The notes: generated from the sequence alone by a model not told the origin. Positions 24,989 to 36,186 are shown, counted from the first letter of the stretch. The stretch: 64,000 bases of DNA from Flavobacterium sp. (GCF_027533505.1 NZ_JAPZUB010000004.1:45690-109689), one strand, 5' to 3'. Translations and numbers: made by a program.

Positions 24989-25549
24989 ATGAAAACAATA
25001 ATAATTAATAAAAATAGAAATTATTTCAGGGCTATTACTGTTATTTTATTGATTCTATTTGTATTATATTTTTTGGTTTTTAAGTTTTTACGCTACCCAA
25101 CAGAGCATACTTATTTTTTACTACCGACTAAAAATACAGTAGTTATATTTTCTGTTGTTGGTATTTTGACCTGCATTTTGGTACTATTTATATTTATAAA
25201 AAATATTTTCAACAGAAATGCTCACTTAAAAATTGACAATCACGGTATCTATAATGGATTTTCTTTCTTTAAAAAAAAATTTATCAAATGGGAAGAAATC
25301 AACAGTATTGAAGCCATAAGGTACAACAATAATAATTACATAGCAATCTTTTTAAAAGATACCTCAAACACTGAAAAAGGGCTAAATTATCTTTTTTTCA
25401 AATTAAATGAAATATCCATGGGAACACCCTATGTCATTTTCGCAGGAGATTTAGATTGTTCATTTTCAGAATTGAAGAGATTAATTTTTGAAGTTATAGC
25501 AAAAGAAAAAAATATTAAAACTTCAGTTTCCCGCTCACCCACGAAATGA
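24989..25549 (+). CDS. Small membrane protein, STM3941-like
   Basis: The 186-residue product has two membrane helices (about 14-35 and 49-70) and a C-terminal soluble domain that looks PH-like (KIDNHGIYNGFSFFKKKFIK and WEEINSIEAIR). This is the layout of the STM3941 family, of unknown function. The gene is much more AT-rich than its surroundings (Lys, Asn and Ile codons ending in A/T), which suggests acquisition. It is followed by the gene-free repeat-rich stretch. Confidence 0.65.
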   Translation: MKTIIINKNRNYFRAITVILLILFVLYFLVFKFLRYPTEHTYFLLPTKNTVVIFSVVGILTCILVLFIFIKNIFNRNAHLKIDNHGIYNGFSFFKKKFIKWEEINSIEAIRYNNNNYIAIFLKDTSNTEKGLNYLFFKLNEISMGTPYVIFAGDLDCSFSELKRLIFEVIAKEKNIKTSVSRSPTK

Positions 25550-25689
25550 AGTTCGACGAAGTCAATCCCTTCTTGTTGTTGAAATTAAGTAATAACTGCA
25601 ATACAGGAATCATCTTTGGTTGGTAATGACTGCAACTAAATGATTCCTTACTTTTTGTCTTGACGCAGGTGAGTCTTAAGTTATATATT

Positions 25690-25710
25690 CGTAAGTCGTA
25701 AGTGGATTAG
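25690..25710. repeat. 7-bp repeat CGTAAGT x2 with degenerate units
   Basis: CGTAAGT at 25690 and 25697, then GGATTAG; a further CGTACGT lies at 25712. Confidence 0.6.
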
Positions 25711-25777
25711 TCGTACGTCATTTTAGCAGTCGGCGTTCAATGTTCAGCCATTAGCTTCCTTGTTTCCCTAAGTCAGT

Positions 25778-25812
25778 CTTTGCTCTTTCTTCTTTGCTCT
25801 TTCTTCTTTCTT
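25778..25812. repeat. 7-bp tandem repeat CTTTNNT, 5 units
   Basis: CTTTGCT, CTTTCTT, CTTTGCT, CTTTCTT, CTTTCTT in perfect 7-bp register. Confidence 0.85.
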
Positions 25813-25829
25813 CTCAACTACAAATTAAC

Positions 25830-25864
25830 AGTCGTTAGACAATAGTCGTTGTACGTTAGTCAAG
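25830..25864. repeat. 7-bp tandem repeat with AGTCGTT units, degenerate
   Basis: AGTCGTT, AGACAAT, AGTCGTT, GTACGTT, AGTCAAG in 7-bp register. Confidence 0.65.
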
Positions 25865-26045
25865 GAAGACGTGTAAGAACGCCCATTTATCATTTAAATT
25901 ACAACATTTAAAATAACTCATCTCAAGTCTCGGGCGCCATCGGCTTATCTTCGATGGCCCGCAATTGCAATCGGCGCTGCAGCGATGGTGATAAACGATT
26001 GTTGATTTTTGAATGGAATTGTTAAGTACTGACTTGCGCCTTACG

Positions 26046-26131
26046 ACTGAATACTGTACACTGAAAACTGTACACTGTATACTGAACACTGAATACTGTT
26101 CACTGCCCCGACTGTACCCTGAACACTGCCC
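26046..26131 (-). repeat. 7-bp tandem repeat ACTGNNN (reverse: CAGT core)
   Basis: ACTG recurs exactly every 7 nt at 26046, 26053, 26060, 26067, 26074, 26081, 26088, 26095 and 26102. After a 2-nt slip further units follow at 26111, 26118 (CCTG) and 26125. On the reverse strand the core is CAGT, the same core as the 19-unit array at 47376. Confidence 0.9.
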
Positions 26132-26201
26132 CGCACTCGCACGCAATGCCGTGTGTCCCGATTTTTTCCTTATTTTAGCCCCATACACAGATACCGTGCC
26201 T

Positions 26202-26768
26202 ATGGATTGGAAGAAAAAACTCAAATGGTTGCGCAAGCGACTGACATGGAATTATAAATACGCCATTGGCAAATGGGATAATATGGGAAGTGAGGCTGAT
26301 CGCTACAATGCGATTGTGAGCCTAATTCGCAGTTGTGCTATCCCCGAACCCCGTATCTTGGACCTCGGCTGTGGGTATGGGGCGCTCATGCAGTACCTCA
26401 AACCTGAGGATTACTCCTATTGTTTGGGGGTTGACCTTTCGGATACGGCGATCCTAAAAGCGCGTAAAAAAAACTACCCTAAATGCGATTTTAAAGTGGG
26501 CGACATTCACCGTTTTACACCGCCAGGAACCTTCGATATCATTCTTTTTAACGAAGTACTGTATTACCTCGACAACCGAACGGAAGTGGCCGTGCGCTAT
26601 GCTGGGTATGCCCAACCCAATGGCTATATGATCGTGTCGCTGTATGATTTGAAGGAGTCAATTGTTGCCGACCTGTCACAGGAATTTACCTTTGTTGAAA
26701 CGCGGGTAGTACACGACAATGACCATCATGTGGTGTGGGGAATCAACTTGTTTAAACTCTTCCGTTAG
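26202..26768 (+). CDS. Class I SAM-dependent methyltransferase
   Basis: The 188-residue product begins MDWKKKLKWLRKRLTW and carries motif I ILDLGCGYGALMQYL, the acidic residue of motif II in LGVDLSDTAI, VGDIHRF and the motif IV-like DIILFNEVLYYLD. The substrate is unknown. The start at 26202 follows the 7-bp repeat zone and a word CCATACACAGATACC; an upstream extension through the repeats is rejected. The next gene, guaA, has its own promoter element. Confidence 0.88.
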   Translation: MDWKKKLKWLRKRLTWNYKYAIGKWDNMGSEADRYNAIVSLIRSCAIPEPRILDLGCGYGALMQYLKPEDYSYCLGVDLSDTAILKARKKNYPKCDFKVGDIHRFTPPGTFDIILFNEVLYYLDNRTEVAVRYAGYAQPNGYMIVSLYDLKESIVADLSQEFTFVETRVVHDNDHHVVWGINLFKLFR

Positions 26769-26868
26769 TAAAGATGATCCCGGCGGGGATTGTTTACAAC
26801 CGCCCCAAATTGTGAAAAATTTGCCGTGAAACCCTTCGGTAAAATTCAGGCATGTCTATTATTTTGTC

Positions 26869-26876
26869 TAATTTTG
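26869..26876 (+). promoter_or_regulatory. Probable -7 element of guaA
   Basis: TAATTTTG fits TAnnTTTG and lies 49 nt before the guaA ATG. Confidence 0.5.
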
Positions 26877-26925
26877 CAACCATTATTTTGGCCTTCGGGC
26901 CACTCATGACGACAACACAACACCC

Positions 26926-28455
26926 ATGCAACACAACGTACTTATTCTCGATTTCGGTTCACAGTACACGCAGCTTATTGCCCGACGCGTTCGTGAACTC
27001 CACATTTTTTGTGAAATTTTTCCTTACAACCACATGCCCGAAGACTTATCGTCGTTCAAGGCTGTAATTCTCTCTGGTAGTCCGTTTTCGGTTCGTGCCG
27101 AAGACGCACCACATCCCGATTTGAGTCAGATACGCGGTAAGCTCCCACTACTGGCGGTTTGTTACGGAGCGCAATATTTGGCCCATTTCAATGGGGGCGA
27201 AGTGGCGCCGAGTGCCACCCGAGAATACGGGCGAGCCAATTTGACGTACATCAAGGACGACGAGGACTTTTTTGAGGAAATCGCTCTAAACTCCCAAGTT
27301 TGGATGAGCCACAGCGATACCATTAAAGCTTTACCGCCGCAAGGGATTCGTTTGGCAAGTACCAAAGATGTCGAAAACGCCGCCTATCGTTTGGAAGGCG
27401 AACCCACGTATGCCATTCAATTTCACCCCGAAGTATACCACTCCATCGATGGAAAGCAATTGTTGGAGAATTTTTTGGTTAAAATAGCCCAAGTGCCGCA
27501 AAACTTTACCCCTAACGCCTTTGTAGAAGACATCGTGGTAGAGTTGCGTGAGAAAGTGCAAAATGACAAAGTGGTCTTGGGACTTTCAGGAGGGGTAGAT
27601 TCAACGGTGGCAGCTGTTCTTTTGCACAAAGCCATCGGGAAAAATTTGTATTGTATTTTCGTGAATAACGGATTGTTGCGCAAGAAAGAATTTGAAAATG
27701 TGTTGCAACAATACCAAGGAATGGGACTTAATGTGAAAGGGGTTGATGCTTCGGCACGTTTTTTGACCGCCTTGGAAGGCATTAGTGACCCCGAAACCAA
27801 ACGCAAAACGATTGGTCGCGTTTTTATCGAGGTTTTTGACGATGAGGCGCAGCAATTGACCGATGTAAAATGGCTTGCCCAAGGAACCATTTATCCCGAT
27901 GTAATTGAGTCGGTTTCGGTGAAAGGCCCCTCAGCGACCATCAAATCGCACCACAATGTAGGAGGATTGCCCGATTTTATGAAATTAAAAATCGTGGAGC
28001 CGCTGCGCATGTTGTTTAAAGATGAAGTTCGTCGCGTAGGCGCTTCGTTGGGGATTAATGCCGAGTTATTAGGGCGTCATCCGTTTCCCGGACCAGGCTT
28101 GTCGATTCGTATATTAGGTGACATAACTCCCGAAAAAGTACGTATACTTCAAGAAGTAGATGCCTTATTTATCGACGGCTTGAAAGCACATGGACTCTAT
28201 GATAAAGTGTGGCAAGCAGGGGCTATTTTACTGCCCGTAAACAGTGTAGGGGTCATGGGCGATGAACGTACCTACGAAAAAGTAGTCGCCTTACGTGCGG
28301 TAGAATCGACCGACGGAATGACTGCCGACTGGGTGCACTTGCCGTATGATTTTTTGATGAAAATCTCCAACGAGATAATCAATAAGGTGCGCGGGGTAAA
28401 TCGCGTGGTGTATGACATCAGTTCCAAGCCCCCAGCCACCATTGAATGGGAATAA
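26926..28455 (+). CDS. guaA: GMP synthase (glutamine-hydrolysing)
   Basis: GuaA converts XMP to GMP with ATP and glutamine. The 509-residue protein has the class I amidotransferase domain first (nucleophile C79 in [11 protein letters not shown], the catalytic His-Glu pair in [10 protein letters not shown]), then the ATP-pyrophosphatase domain with the P-loop [16 protein letters not shown] and the C-terminal dimerisation domain ending in [16 protein letters not shown], the usual GuaA terminus. Length matches the family (about 510-525). Confidence 0.98.
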   Translation: MQHNVLILDFGSQYTQLIARRVRELHIFCEIFPYNHMPEDLSSFKAVILSGSPFSVRAEDAPHPDLSQIRGKLPLLAVCYGAQYLAHFNGGEVAPSATREYGRANLTYIKDDEDFFEEIALNSQVWMSHSDTIKALPPQGIRLASTKDVENAAYRLEGEPTYAIQFHPEVYHSIDGKQLLENFLVKIAQVPQNFTPNAFVEDIVVELREKVQNDKVVLGLSGGVDSTVAAVLLHKAIGKNLYCIFVNNGLLRKKEFENVLQQYQGMGLNVKGVDASARFLTALEGISDPETKRKTIGRVFIEVFDDEAQQLTDVKWLAQGTIYPDVIESVSVKGPSATIKSHHNVGGLPDFMKLKIVEPLRMLFKDEVRRVGASLGINAELLGRHPFPGPGLSIRILGDITPEKVRILQEVDALFIDGLKAHGLYDKVWQAGAILLPVNSVGVMGDERTYEKVVALRAVESTDGMTADWVHLPYDFLMKISNEIINKVRGVNRVVYDISSKPPATIEWE

Positions 28456-28476
28456 CGATTTTAAAACGATAACGGA

Positions 28477-30414
28477 ATGAAAGGGATTTATTGGGGATGG
28501 GTACTGAGCTTTTTATGCAGTATTTCCCTTAACGCACAAAACCGAACACACAAAGTTGTCGCAGGAGAAACAGTGGTTTCTTTGGCTCAAAAATACCAAG
28601 TGACACCATACGACCTGTACAAGGTAAATCCAGAGGCCAAAAACGGACTCAAACCTGCTATGGTACTTGTACTGCCACCGAATGCAGTAGTGCCAAAAAC
28701 TAAAGCGACTCCGGCGGTTGCAACCCATAAACCCAATACAACGACAGCACAAACTCCTGTTCCAGCCACCCACACCGTGCTGGCCAAAGAAACGGTTTTT
28801 AGCATTTCCAAAAAGTATGGACTACCTGCTGGGGCTTTGGAAGCCATGAATCCACAATTGAAAGCCAATGGTTTACAAACAGGCATGGTGTTGGTATTGA
28901 AAAAAGGCGTACCTGCTCCCAAACCTATGCCTGCTCCTTCAACAACCGAAATTACCCATGTGGTGCAGGCGCAAGAAACCAAGTATGGGATTGCCACCCG
29001 CTATGGGATTAGTGTGTCCGAGTTGGAGGCCCAAAATCCTACGATTGCCGACAGTTTACCGGTAGGCGCGGTATTGAAAATCAAGAAAAGTACCTCCAAA
29101 CCTGCGCCAATAGTAACCGAACCGATTAAAAACAAACCGGTTGAAACGCTCTCCTATACGGTGCAAAATGGAGAAACGGTATTTAGTTTGAGTCGTCAAT
29201 TTGGCTTGTCAGAGGCGGCACTGTTGCGTCTGAATCCCGAACTTAAAGACGGACTCAAAGAAGGCATGGTGTTGCAAGTCCCCCTGCAAGTTTCCTTTGC
29301 CAAAAACCGCACGGACAGTGGGATAAAAGACCTGTCACAATCCGCCAACAAACAAAAGCGTCGAGAGTTAGTGCTATTTTTACCTTTTAATGCCGCTAAA
29401 ATTCAGAATGATACCGTAACAGGTGTGATCGAACGCTTGAAGAAGGATAAGTTTTTAAACATGACCTTGGACTTTTATTCGGGTGCTTTGATGGCGATTG
29501 ATTCGGCGCGCACCTTAGGGTTGAACGTGAATGTCCGTATTTATGATTCACAAGAGTCCCGCCAATCGACCGCGGCTTTGGATTTGCTGAAGCAAGAAGA
29601 TTTTTCGCAGGTAGATGCTGTAATCGGTCCGTTTTACCAAATTAACGTCGAAAAAGTAGCAGCAGCCTTGGAACCTCAAAAGATTCCCGTGATTTCCCCT
29701 TTATCTCGTGAGGAAGGGAAGAGTTACAGCAACTTGTTTCAATCGACCCCTTTGCCCGATGCTACCAAAGCAGCCATGTTGGATTACCTTCAAGCCAAAA
29801 ATGGTAATATTATTGCGGTGGTTTCTCCCAAAAAACAGTCCATGCGACAGTATTTGCGGGATTATTATGAAGGCGTAAAAATAGTAGGAGTTGCCGAAAA
29901 CGGCTCGGTAGTTGCCGATAGTATTAAAAAACATTTTCTGAAAGACCGTATAAACTATGTGATTTTGGCGACTGAGAAAACAGGAGCAGTCATGACAACC
30001 ACAGCTTCTATGGTGGCTGCACAAAAAGACTATAAAGTACAATTAGTGATTTTGGAAGCCAATGAAACTTTAGATTACGAAGAGATTCCGATAGCGCGTT
30101 TGACCAAGTTAAAATTGATGTACCCTTCTGTCGCGCGTGAAAACGACAGTCCCACCGCCGAGCAATTTGATTTTGCCTACCGAAAAAAGAATAAAGTATT
30201 TCCCAATACCTATGCGATTCGCGGGTTTGATGTCACTTTTGATACTCTTTTGCGTATTTCGCAAGAAAATGGATTTACAGGAACTTTAGACGCGGCCTCC
30301 GAGCATTTGGAAAACCGTTTTGATTACGCGCGTAAAGTTTCGGGAGGCTATGCCAATACGGGAATTTACATTTTATATTACGATGACGATTTACAATTAA
30401 AACAAGCAAATTAA
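28477..30414 (+). CDS. LysM repeats fused to a periplasmic-binding-protein-type I domain
   Basis: The 645-residue protein has a signal peptide (to about 20) and four LysM domains at about residues 24-67, 98-141, 160-202 and 226-269, separated by Pro/Thr/Lys-rich linkers. A type I periplasmic-binding-protein fold follows (about 290-640: RELVLFLPFNAAKIQ, IGPFYQINVEKVA, PVISPLSRE, YAIRGFDVTFDTLLR). LysM binds peptidoglycan. The second domain resembles the fold of LpoA-type activators and amino-acid binding proteins. A role in sensing or regulating cell-wall synthesis is plausible but inferred. It is 21 nt after guaA and 1 nt before the OsmC gene. Confidence 0.88.
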   Translation: MKGIYWGWVLSFLCSISLNAQNRTHKVVAGETVVSLAQKYQVTPYDLYKVNPEAKNGLKPAMVLVLPPNAVVPKTKATPAVATHKPNTTTAQTPVPATHTVLAKETVFSISKKYGLPAGALEAMNPQLKANGLQTGMVLVLKKGVPAPKPMPAPSTTEITHVVQAQETKYGIATRYGISVSELEAQNPTIADSLPVGAVLKIKKSTSKPAPIVTEPIKNKPVETLSYTVQNGETVFSLSRQFGLSEAALLRLNPELKDGLKEGMVLQVPLQVSFAKNRTDSGIKDLSQSANKQKRRELVLFLPFNAAKIQNDTVTGVIERLKKDKFLNMTLDFYSGALMAIDSARTLGLNVNVRIYDSQESRQSTAALDLLKQEDFSQVDAVIGPFYQINVEKVAAALEPQKIPVISPLSREEGKSYSNLFQSTPLPDATKAAMLDYLQAKNGNIIAVVSPKKQSMRQYLRDYYEGVKIVGVAENGSVVADSIKKHFLKDRINYVILATEKTGAVMTTTASMVAAQKDYKVQLVILEANETLDYEEIPIARLTKLKLMYPSVARENDSPTAEQFDFAYRKKNKVFPNTYAIRGFDVTFDTLLRISQENGFTGTLDAASEHLENRFDYARKVSGGYANTGIYILYYDDDLQLKQAN

Positions 30415-30415
30415 T

Positions 30416-30823
30416 ATGGCTACCTCACGCGTTACATACCAAGGGGAACTGCGGACTTCCTCCGAGCATTTGCAGTCCGGTTCAATCATCATCTCAGATG
30501 CTCCTGTTGATAACCAAGGAAAAGGAGCGGCCTTTTCACCTACGGACACCGTTGCCAATGCCTTAGCAAGTTGCATGTTTACCGTGATGGGCATCAAAGC
30601 TCGGGATTTGGGAGTGGATTTAGCGGGTTCGACAGCTGAGGTAACCAAAGTGATGGGAACCGATCCCCGACGCATTTCGGCGATTCATATTGTATTCAAC
30701 TTTGTCACCGCTGTAGATGATAAAACAAAAGTCATTTTAGAGCGCACCGCCATGACATGTCCCGTGCATTACAGTTTACATCCCGAGATTACGCAGGACA
30801 TTGTTTTCCATTGGCCGGCATGA
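30416..30823 (+). CDS. OsmC family protein
   Basis: The 135-residue product is of OsmC/Ohr type: TYQGELRTSSEHLQSG at the N-terminus, the peroxidatic-cysteine helix ALASCMFTVMGIKARD and the second cysteine region TCPVHYSLHPEI. Such enzymes reduce organic hydroperoxides with two cysteines; both are present. Its ATG lies one nucleotide after the upstream stop and its stop overlaps the next start (ATGA). Confidence 0.9.
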   Translation: MATSRVTYQGELRTSSEHLQSGSIIISDAPVDNQGKGAAFSPTDTVANALASCMFTVMGIKARDLGVDLAGSTAEVTKVMGTDPRRISAIHIVFNFVTAVDDKTKVILERTAMTCPVHYSLHPEITQDIVFHWPA

Positions 30824-31044
30824 ATCCCCAGCACAAAGCCTTACTCGATTTAGCCCAAGCTCAAATGCCTTATGGCAAATACAAAGGGCGGTATTTGATT
30901 GATTTGCCCGAGTATTATGTAGTGTGGTTGCAAAATAACCGATTGCCCTCAGGAACCTTGGGTGTTCAATTGCGCTTAGTTCATGAGTTGCAAGTCAACG
31001 GCTTAGAAGATTTGGTACGTCGGTTGCGAAACTCTTCGCGTTAG
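30820..31044 (+). CDS. DUF3820 family protein
   Basis: The product is 74 residues from the ATG that overlaps the OsmC stop. The motif MPYGKYKGRYLIDLPEYYV with WLQNNRLPSGTLG is the DUF3820 signature. The function is unknown; the motif resembles a small nucleic-acid-associated module in some exonuclease-related proteins. Translation is probably coupled to the OsmC gene. Confidence 0.85.
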   Translation: MNPQHKALLDLAQAQMPYGKYKGRYLIDLPEYYVVWLQNNRLPSGTLGVQLRLVHELQVNGLEDLVRRLRNSSR

Positions 31045-31097
31045 GTTGATAACTCCTAATAAAATGCATGACGTCCCATTTTCAGATTGGCAGATAA

Positions 31098-32753
<1,656 letters not shown>

Positions 32754-32789
32754 GCTGTGGCCTGAAGGTCCGGCGCAATGTAGATTATA

Positions 32790-34679
32790 ATGGAAGAAAA
32801 AAAGTTTGATAAGAATTCGGTTATCGGATTCGCCCTGCTCTTTGTATTGATTCTGTGGATGATGTATAACTCCAGTCAGGAGCAGCAAAAAGCCCAAACG
32901 GGCAAAGCTACCACCGCTCAAAAATCCACCCCTAAAAAAGACACGCCAGCCGCAACACCTTCTCTACCCAGCGATACTACGGTAGCCGATAGCAACGCAG
33001 TGAAAGCCGCTGAGTCGAAATTCGGTAAGTTTGCCTATGCAGCGACATTGCCTTCTGCCAAAGGAGGAACGACTGTATTGGAAAATGACTTGGTGAAAAT
33101 CGTGGTAGCCAATCAAGGGGGTGCGGTACAGCAAGTGATTTTGAAAAAATTTGAAAAGTTCCGTAAAAACTCGGGGCAGTTGGTGCAATTGGTTGATCAG
33201 AAAAATTCGCAATTCAACTTAGAAGTCAAAACAACCGACAACCGTGTGTTACAAACGAAAGACTTGTTTTTTGAACCCCAACTGACCAAAGTAGGCGCTG
33301 ATCAGGTCTTGTCGATGAAACTGAAAGCAGGCCCTAATGCCTTTTTGGAATATAAGTATGTTTTGAAAGCCAACGATTATATGTTGGACTTTGATGTGCG
33401 TTCCCAAGGGTTGCGCAATGTATTGGCTCCGAATGACCCAGTGCAATTGGACTGGTCGTTAAAAACCTTCCGTAATGAGATTAGCATCCCGTATGAAAAT
33501 CGCTACACTGAAACCATTTTTGAATATGAAGATGGTAAAGACGATTATGTAGGACAAGGGCAAGGAAAAGAAGAAAATCCGGAGTCAGTGACTTATGTGG
33601 CTTATCGTCAGCATTTTTTTGCTTCGGTATTGATGACCAATAAACCGTTTAAAACAGCCAAGCTTACCTCGGATGATTTGGTCAAAGATGCTGAAAAAGA
33701 TACTGTATTTACCAAACAATTGACCACGCGTGTACCTTTGGAATTGGCGCAAGGCGAATTGGATTATAAAATGAATTGGTATTTTGGCCCTGCCGATTAC
33801 AAGCTTTTGAACAGTTACGACCGCAATTTGGATGAAGTTGTTCCCATGGGTTGGGGAATATTCGGTTGGATTAACAAATTCATTTTTGTTCCCTTATTTG
33901 GACTATTAGGCGGGTGGATGGCTTTTGGATGGGCGATTATTTTGTTTACGATCATCATCAAGTTAGCCATGTCTCCCATTACCTTCAAGTCGTTCTTATC
34001 CCAAGCCAAAATGAAGGTGTTGCGTCCCGAGATTACCGAGTTGAACAACAAACACAAAGATCCGGTAAAGCGTCAGCAGGAGATGATGAAATTATACTCC
34101 AAAGCGGGTGTGAATCCGATGGCAGGCTGTATTCCCGCACTGATTCAATTGCCTTTTGTTTATGCATCGTTTCAGTTTTTCCCTGCGGCTATCGAATTGC
34201 GTCAGAAAAGCTTTTTATGGGCTGAAGATTTATCGTCATTTGATGCCATAGCCAAATTGCCGTTCTATATTCCGTTGTATGGAAATCACATTAGTTTGTT
34301 TCCCATCTTGGCGGCGATTGCGATTTTCTTCTACATGAAAATGACTTCTGGCGATAATGCGGCCATGGCCCAACCTGCACAAGAGGGTATGCCCGATATG
34401 GCCAAGTTGATGAAGATTATGATTTATGTGTCGCCAATTATGATGTTGATTTTCTTCAATAGCTACGGTTCAGGCTTGAGTTTGTACAACTTCATGTCCA
34501 ACGTCGTGACCATTGGGGTAATGTTGGTGATTAAAAAATATTTTATTGATAGCGATAAAATCCACGCACAAATTCAAGAAAATAAACAAAAGCCTGCTAA
34601 AGAGAGCAAGTTTCAACGCAAGATGCGCGAGATGATGGAACAAGCCGAAGCGCAAAAGCAATTAAAAGGAAAGAAGTAA
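32790..34679 (+). CDS. yidC: Membrane protein insertase YidC
   Basis: YidC inserts and folds inner-membrane proteins. The 629-residue protein has an N-terminal membrane anchor (VIGFALLFVLILWMMY), a large periplasmic beta domain (about 60-350) and the conserved core of membrane segments at about 355-590, with the cytoplasmic hairpin MKVLRPEITELNNKHKDP and the segment QEMMKLYSKAGVNPMAGCIP. The tail is basic (KQLKGKK), as expected for ribosome contact. Length fits Bacteroidetes YidC. Confidence 0.97.
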   Translation: MEEKKFDKNSVIGFALLFVLILWMMYNSSQEQQKAQTGKATTAQKSTPKKDTPAATPSLPSDTTVADSNAVKAAESKFGKFAYAATLPSAKGGTTVLENDLVKIVVANQGGAVQQVILKKFEKFRKNSGQLVQLVDQKNSQFNLEVKTTDNRVLQTKDLFFEPQLTKVGADQVLSMKLKAGPNAFLEYKYVLKANDYMLDFDVRSQGLRNVLAPNDPVQLDWSLKTFRNEISIPYENRYTETIFEYEDGKDDYVGQGQGKEENPESVTYVAYRQHFFASVLMTNKPFKTAKLTSDDLVKDAEKDTVFTKQLTTRVPLELAQGELDYKMNWYFGPADYKLLNSYDRNLDEVVPMGWGIFGWINKFIFVPLFGLLGGWMAFGWAIILFTIIIKLAMSPITFKSFLSQAKMKVLRPEITELNNKHKDPVKRQQEMMKLYSKAGVNPMAGCIPALIQLPFVYASFQFFPAAIELRQKSFLWAEDLSSFDAIAKLPFYIPLYGNHISLFPILAAIAIFFYMKMTSGDNAAMAQPAQEGMPDMAKLMKIMIYVSPIMMLIFFNSYGSGLSLYNFMSNVVTIGVMLVIKKYFIDSDKIHAQIQENKQKPAKESKFQRKMREMMEQAEAQKQLKGKK

Positions 34680-34697
34680 ATCAAATTAAATGATATG

Positions 34698-34727
34698 AAA
34701 AGGTTGTCTACGGGCAGCCTTTTTTGT
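34698..34727 (+). terminator. Terminator after yidC
   Basis: AAAGGTTGTC / GGCAGCCTTTT stem with one wobble and a short loop, followed by a T tract. Confidence 0.75.
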
Positions 34728-34906
34728 TATTTATCGATAGGGTTGCCTACGATAGGGAAACATTTGTGACGGTTTTGTAGTGAGAATAATTCTACGAACA
34801 GGCTTTAAAAAGAAATTCGTGATTCAATGTTGAAATAGTTATGATCGTATTAAATTACGCTTGTAATAGGGAAGAGGTTTGCTTTCAGTTGTTTAGGAGC
34901 CAAAAA

Positions 34907-34932
34907 AAAAGACCGCCCGAAGGCAGTCTTTT
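34907..34932 (-). terminator. Terminator of the fasciclin gene, UUCG loop
   Basis: On the reverse strand AAGACTGCC-TTCG-GGCGGTCTT is followed by a run of nine T. Confidence 0.85.
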
Positions 34933-34956
34933 CAAAGTATGAAGAAAATTTACGAA

Positions 34957-35967
34957 TTACAACTGGGGTTGTAACACGCGGTTTATTCCGTGAATTACAC
35001 CATTCGAACACTGAACATCAGCTTGGTTAACACGGGCTAAATTGTTTGCAAAGTCACGAATATCTACAGTTCCTGATCCTAAGATTACAGTAGTGTTTTG
35101 TACAGGATTCGTAATCATTGGAATGGATTGGTTGTTGGTCAATTGGTTTGAACGTACATTTCCAGCAACGGTTACGTGGTACTGTAAAACTTTTGATACT
35201 TGCGCTGGTGTAGCACCTACGGCAAATCCAGAACCTGTAGTAGCCGCAGTAAAGGCAGCATTGTCAGGAGCAAATACTGTAGCTGGAGCCGAAGCTGTTA
35301 AACCATTTAACGCTGCTAAAACTGCCGATTGATCACCAAACGCACCTGAAGCACCGCTAGTCACCACAGTTTGCAAGGTGTCAAACTGAGGGTTAGCCAC
35401 AACGTGATTTACTACCGTGGGGATAGCGATTACATTACTCACCACGTGAATGATACCATTGCTAGCGTCGATATCAGCCGTAGCTACTGTAGAACCACCG
35501 TTTGAAGCTCCACCATTAATAGTTACAGTACTTCCTATTTTCTGTACAAACATACTGATGGTAGGTGCACCGGTAGTTGCGTTGATAGGAGACAAGGTTG
35601 ATACATACACGGCGGGTGGAATCGCTGAGCTTGCAATTTCAGTTCCAATAACATGATTCAACAACAAGTTTCTTAATACAGGCACAGGAACTGCATCAAC
35701 ATTGGCAAAACCGTTAGCGCTTAAGAAAGCGGCAAATGCATCATTGGTAGGAGCAAATACAGTGAAGTTTCCACTGCCACTTAAAACCCCTGTTAATTCA
35801 GCACGGTTTAAAGCAGCCACCAAAGAAGATAGGTTGGTTGTACGTGATGCAATACCGGCAATCGTATTGTCGGGTTGTGCATTGTTGTTGTCGTCATCGC
35901 TACAAGCGGTTAGACCCAACGCCATGAAGGCAATCAAGGCGAATTGTTTTAATCTGTTTGTTTTCAT
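34957..35967 (-). CDS. Fasciclin-domain lipoprotein, two FAS1 domains
   Basis: The product is 336 residues with a lipoprotein signal (FMALGLTACSDDD) and an Asp/Asn-rich spacer. Two FAS1 domains follow (about 40-180 and 190-335); the H1 box is FTVFAPTNDAFAAFL in the first and TVFAPDNAAFTA in the second, and the second H2-like end is GVIHGINRVLQP. FAS1 proteins mediate adhesion or matrix contact at the cell surface. I chose the ATG at 35967 because it opens the signal peptide; an in-frame ATG at 36021 adds 18 residues that look like leader sequence. Monocistronic with its own terminator. Confidence 0.9.
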   Translation of the reverse strand: MKTNRLKQFALIAFMALGLTACSDDDNNNAQPDNTIAGIASRTTNLSSLVAALNRAELTGVLSGSGNFTVFAPTNDAFAAFLSANGFANVDAVPVPVLRNLLLNHVIGTEIASSAIPPAVYVSTLSPINATTGAPTISMFVQKIGSTVTINGGASNGGSTVATADIDASNGIIHVVSNVIAIPTVVNHVVANPQFDTLQTVVTSGASGAFGDQSAVLAALNGLTASAPATVFAPDNAAFTAATTGSGFAVGATPAQVSKVLQYHVTVAGNVRSNQLTNNQSIPMITNPVQNTTVILGSGTVDIRDFANNLARVNQADVQCSNGVIHGINRVLQPQL

Positions 35968-36186
35968 AAGACAATTTTTAAAAAGTTTTATCGAATGTAA
36001 GGGGTCTATTTTGTTTAGCAATACTCATTAAAGATTAAACAGAACATTTTGTAAAATTCTTAACTTTTTTGTTTAACGTTTCCCTACAACGTTTTCGTTT
36101 TTAGGAATTGTTTAAGGTTTGTCGTTAAACAAATGTGAAATATATAATGTAAGAAAAAGCTTAAATATATTTTTATGCAACTTTGT

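Larger units (their letters stand above)
25550..26201. other. Gene-free 650-nt stretch made largely of 7-bp repeats
   Basis: I see no convincing gene here. It carries several consecutive short arrays in 7-bp register (listed separately) and a segment at about 25920-26010 rich in GC with GGCGCCATCGGC and GCAATTGCAATCGGCGC. An open frame continues upstream of the methyltransferase ATG through this region, but only because the repeats happen to lack stops. Confidence 0.7.

Noticed and set aside
26013..26201. N-terminal extension of the methyltransferase
   Set aside because: It runs through the ACTG heptamer array and encodes low-complexity sequence; the methyltransferase begins naturally at the ATG 26202.
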